A DNA stretch of 64,000 bases, from positions 62,001-126,000 of the forward strand of contig JALSHH010000040.1 in the NCBI GenBank assembly GCA_026982335.1. The letters are read 5' to 3'. The notes beneath the pieces were generated by a model. That model made no database searches, was not told the origin of the DNA, and was given only the letters and a program-made list of their open reading frames with translations. This document shows positions 62,700 to 64,000 of the stretch, piece by piece. Made by a program: the position numbers and the translations under genes. This stretch comes from Phycisphaerales bacterium (lineage in GTDB: Bacteria; Planctomycetota; Phycisphaerae; Phycisphaerales; UBA1924). Each line of letters begins with the position of its first letter. Position 1 is the stretch's first letter.

Positions 62700-63293
62700 T
62701 CAATCATCCAAGAACGATACCACCCCAGTGCCGATGTCATAGACCGCACCGACGATCAGCATCCCGTCATCCTTGCATAGATCAATAAGCACCTGTGATT
62801 GTTCTCGAAGCGACTTGACTGAGTTGCGAACATTGGCCTCGATGGTTTGATCGACAATGTGGGCCGCATCTGCTTTGAGATTAACCGACATTCCAATATG
62901 CTCAACGATCGTTTTCATCCCCGTTGACAGATCCGCCGTCTCTGCGGTCAATCCAGATTTCAGCGTCTTGACCGTTGCCTGCACCGCACCACAACAGGTA
63001 TGCCCCATTACCACAACCAATCTGGGCCCAAACTGCACCGCAGCGAACTCGGTGCTTCCAAGTTCCAAAGGCGTCACAATATTGCCCGCGATCCGAATCA
63101 CGAACATATCACCCACGCCTCGGTCAAACACAATCTCAGGAGGGACTCGTGAATCCGAACACCCAAGCACCACCGCGAATGGTTCTTGGTTGTCAACCAT
63201 CTTGTGTGTCCGATGAATCTCCGCAGATTTCCCCGCAGCGAATCGTTGATTACCTTCTTTGAGCAGCTCAAGCGCTTGTATTGCTGGGACCAT
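62700..63293 (-). CDS. Beta-carbonic anhydrase
   Basis: 197 residues. Zinc enzyme that interconverts CO2 and bicarbonate. Zn ligands and catalytic pair are Cys45, Asp47 and Arg49 in GCSDSRVPPE, and His98 and Cys101 in GHTCCGA. Length is normal for the single-domain beta class. Cytoplasmic: no signal. No transporter (SulP) fusion. Confidence 0.95.
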   Translation of the reverse strand: MVPAIQALELLKEGNQRFAAGKSAEIHRTHKMVDNQEPFAVVLGCSDSRVPPEIVFDRGVGDMFVIRIAGNIVTPLELGSTEFAAVQFGPRLVVVMGHTCCGAVQATVKTLKSGLTAETADLSTGMKTIVEHIGMSVNLKADAAHIVDQTIEANVRNSVKSLREQSQVLIDLCKDDGMLIVGAVYDIGTGVVSFLDD

Positions 63294-63340
63294 GTACTTT
63301 CCTCTGTTGTGTGTGATCGGATAAACGAAAAACGATTTAT

Positions 63341-64000
63341 TTAACTGAATTTAGATATCTTCCGGATGGTTTTGAAAAGACTAAATCGGAGTTTTTGCCA
63401 CAGGGTGTAGTTGTCGGGGAATTGCTGGAGTGATTCGGGAATCTGTTCCATCATTTTGGCGTTGAGCATCGGTGGTTTGATATCAATTCCATGCCAAGGC
63501 ATTCGCTTTGAACCTTCGAGAAATATTCGCCCATCATACCCGCAAAAGAGATGTGTCACAAAGTCTTCATTTGGGCGAAGTGTTGCCAGCGAGTTGTCAC
63601 TGATTTCAAAGAGCTCAAAATACTCATCTTTTACAAAGATCAAATTGAGATCAGTAACACAGACCAGCGAATACCCCTTCTCTCTACCGAGCTCAAGAAT
63701 TGCGCTCGGACTAGCTCCGTGCATAATCGTAGGGCCAGGCTTTTGCACAAAATGCACACCGGTTGCTATCGTTGGGTTGTATTCGATGCACACGACCTTA
63801 GGCTGATATTTCTCCATTGCCTTCCAAATGTGGTAGTCGTTGCCGTCAACATCTATTGAGAGAAAATCAAAGTTGAGCGGGATATCAGTTTTCTCAAGGA
63901 GAGTATCGAGGTTGTCGTCTTTGGTGTATCCAACGAATGCGTTCATTGGAATCACGCCTGCGTAGTCTTTATAGGTATTGGCAAGTTCTTTGACTTTGGC
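63341..64000 (-). CDS. FkbM-like SAM methyltransferase, 5' end outside window
   Basis: The minus frame is open from the window edge to the stop at 63341-63343; at least 219 residues. The reading includes NFDFLSIDVDGNDYHIWKAM (motif with Asp binding SAM) and PKVVCIEYNP, the FkbM pattern, then GREKGYSLVCVTDLNLIFV. It methylates a hydroxyl, often on a sugar or polyketide. The SAM-binding Gly-rich loop lies outside the window. The C-terminal 60 residues are charged and unique. Confidence 0.75.
   Translation of the reverse strand, partial: AKVKELANTYKDYAGVIPMNAFVGYTKDDNLDTLLEKTDIPLNFDFLSIDVDGNDYHIWKAMEKYQPKVVCIEYNPTIATGVHFVQKPGPTIMHGASPSAILELGREKGYSLVCVTDLNLIFVKDEYFELFEISDNSLATLRPNEDFVTHLFCGYDGRIFLEGSKRMPWHGIDIKPPMLNAKMMEQIPESLQQFPDNYTLWQKLRFSLFKTIRKISKFS

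Noticed and set aside
1-64000. CRISPR array
   Set aside because: No set of regularly spaced direct repeats was seen anywhere in the window.

Overview
The window looks like the chromosome of a planctomycete of the class Phycisphaerae. Evidence: type I dockerin-like C-terminus on a secreted kexin-like protease, a PEP-CTERM-like exported protein ending in Arg residues, a prepilin-type (pseudopilin) N-terminus on a large secreted protein, many lipoproteins and membrane proteins without close functional names, and a scattered housekeeping gene order (rny, scpA, rpsO-pnp, gapA, pyrC, fumC, adk, fusA, rlmN-ispH, infA) with few long operons. This placement is inference from family signatures, not from a search.

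Layout. 0-21.4 kb: core genes. A truncated PilZ-like protein, a beta-helix-like lipoprotein, RNase Y (rny), a small Cys-rich protein, ScpA, an aspartate-type aminotransferase, S15 and PNPase (rpsO, pnp), a cold-shock protein, a sensor histidine kinase, a TIM-barrel isomerase-like protein overlapping QueG, a two-gene membrane protein/hotdog pair, an MBL hydrolase, a lipoprotein, GAPDH, a P1B-type metal ATPase and dihydroorotase, then a tRNA-Pro(GGG) with a clear promoter.

21.48 to about 30.9 kb: a mobile island inserted at the 3' end of tRNA-Pro. A large serine recombinase runs antisense toward the tRNA and its last codons and stop lie inside the tRNA gene. It is followed by a small protein and a sigma-like regulator (leftward), a control region with a nested dyad, and a rightward recombination/replication block: RecE-like exonuclease, Sak4-like ATPase, DUF669 protein, two tandem RusA-type proteins (the first degenerate), an SF2 helicase, a small ORF and the first codons of a prim-pol primase. 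The primase is cut off by an IS3-family element (1,234 bp, ends recognised here, -1 frameshift heptamer present). Beyond the IS lies a membrane-protein ORF whose 3' third is antisense to a decayed sulfotransferase gene of the host. No attR copy of the tRNA end was seen, so the right end appears to have been deleted.

31.4-64 kb: core and envelope genes. A secretin with a long extra C-terminal region, an ABC exporter, the kexin-like dockerin protease, fumarase, a transglutaminase-like protein lacking catalytic residues, adenylate kinase, EF-G, an O-antigen-ligase-like protein overlapping a WecA/TagO-type transferase, a TIGR02206-like membrane protein - RlmN - IspH run with 4-bp overlaps, a secreted EEP phosphodiesterase, pseudopilin and PEP-CTERM proteins, an M20 peptidase, a GldG-like membrane protein with its ABC ATPase, IF-1, beta-carbonic anhydrase and a partial FkbM-like methyltransferase.

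Two copies (19935-20014 and 49445-49536) of a long inverted repeat with the same 26-nt arms mark a dispersed REP-like family; one copy encodes the C-terminus and stop codon of a neighbouring gene.
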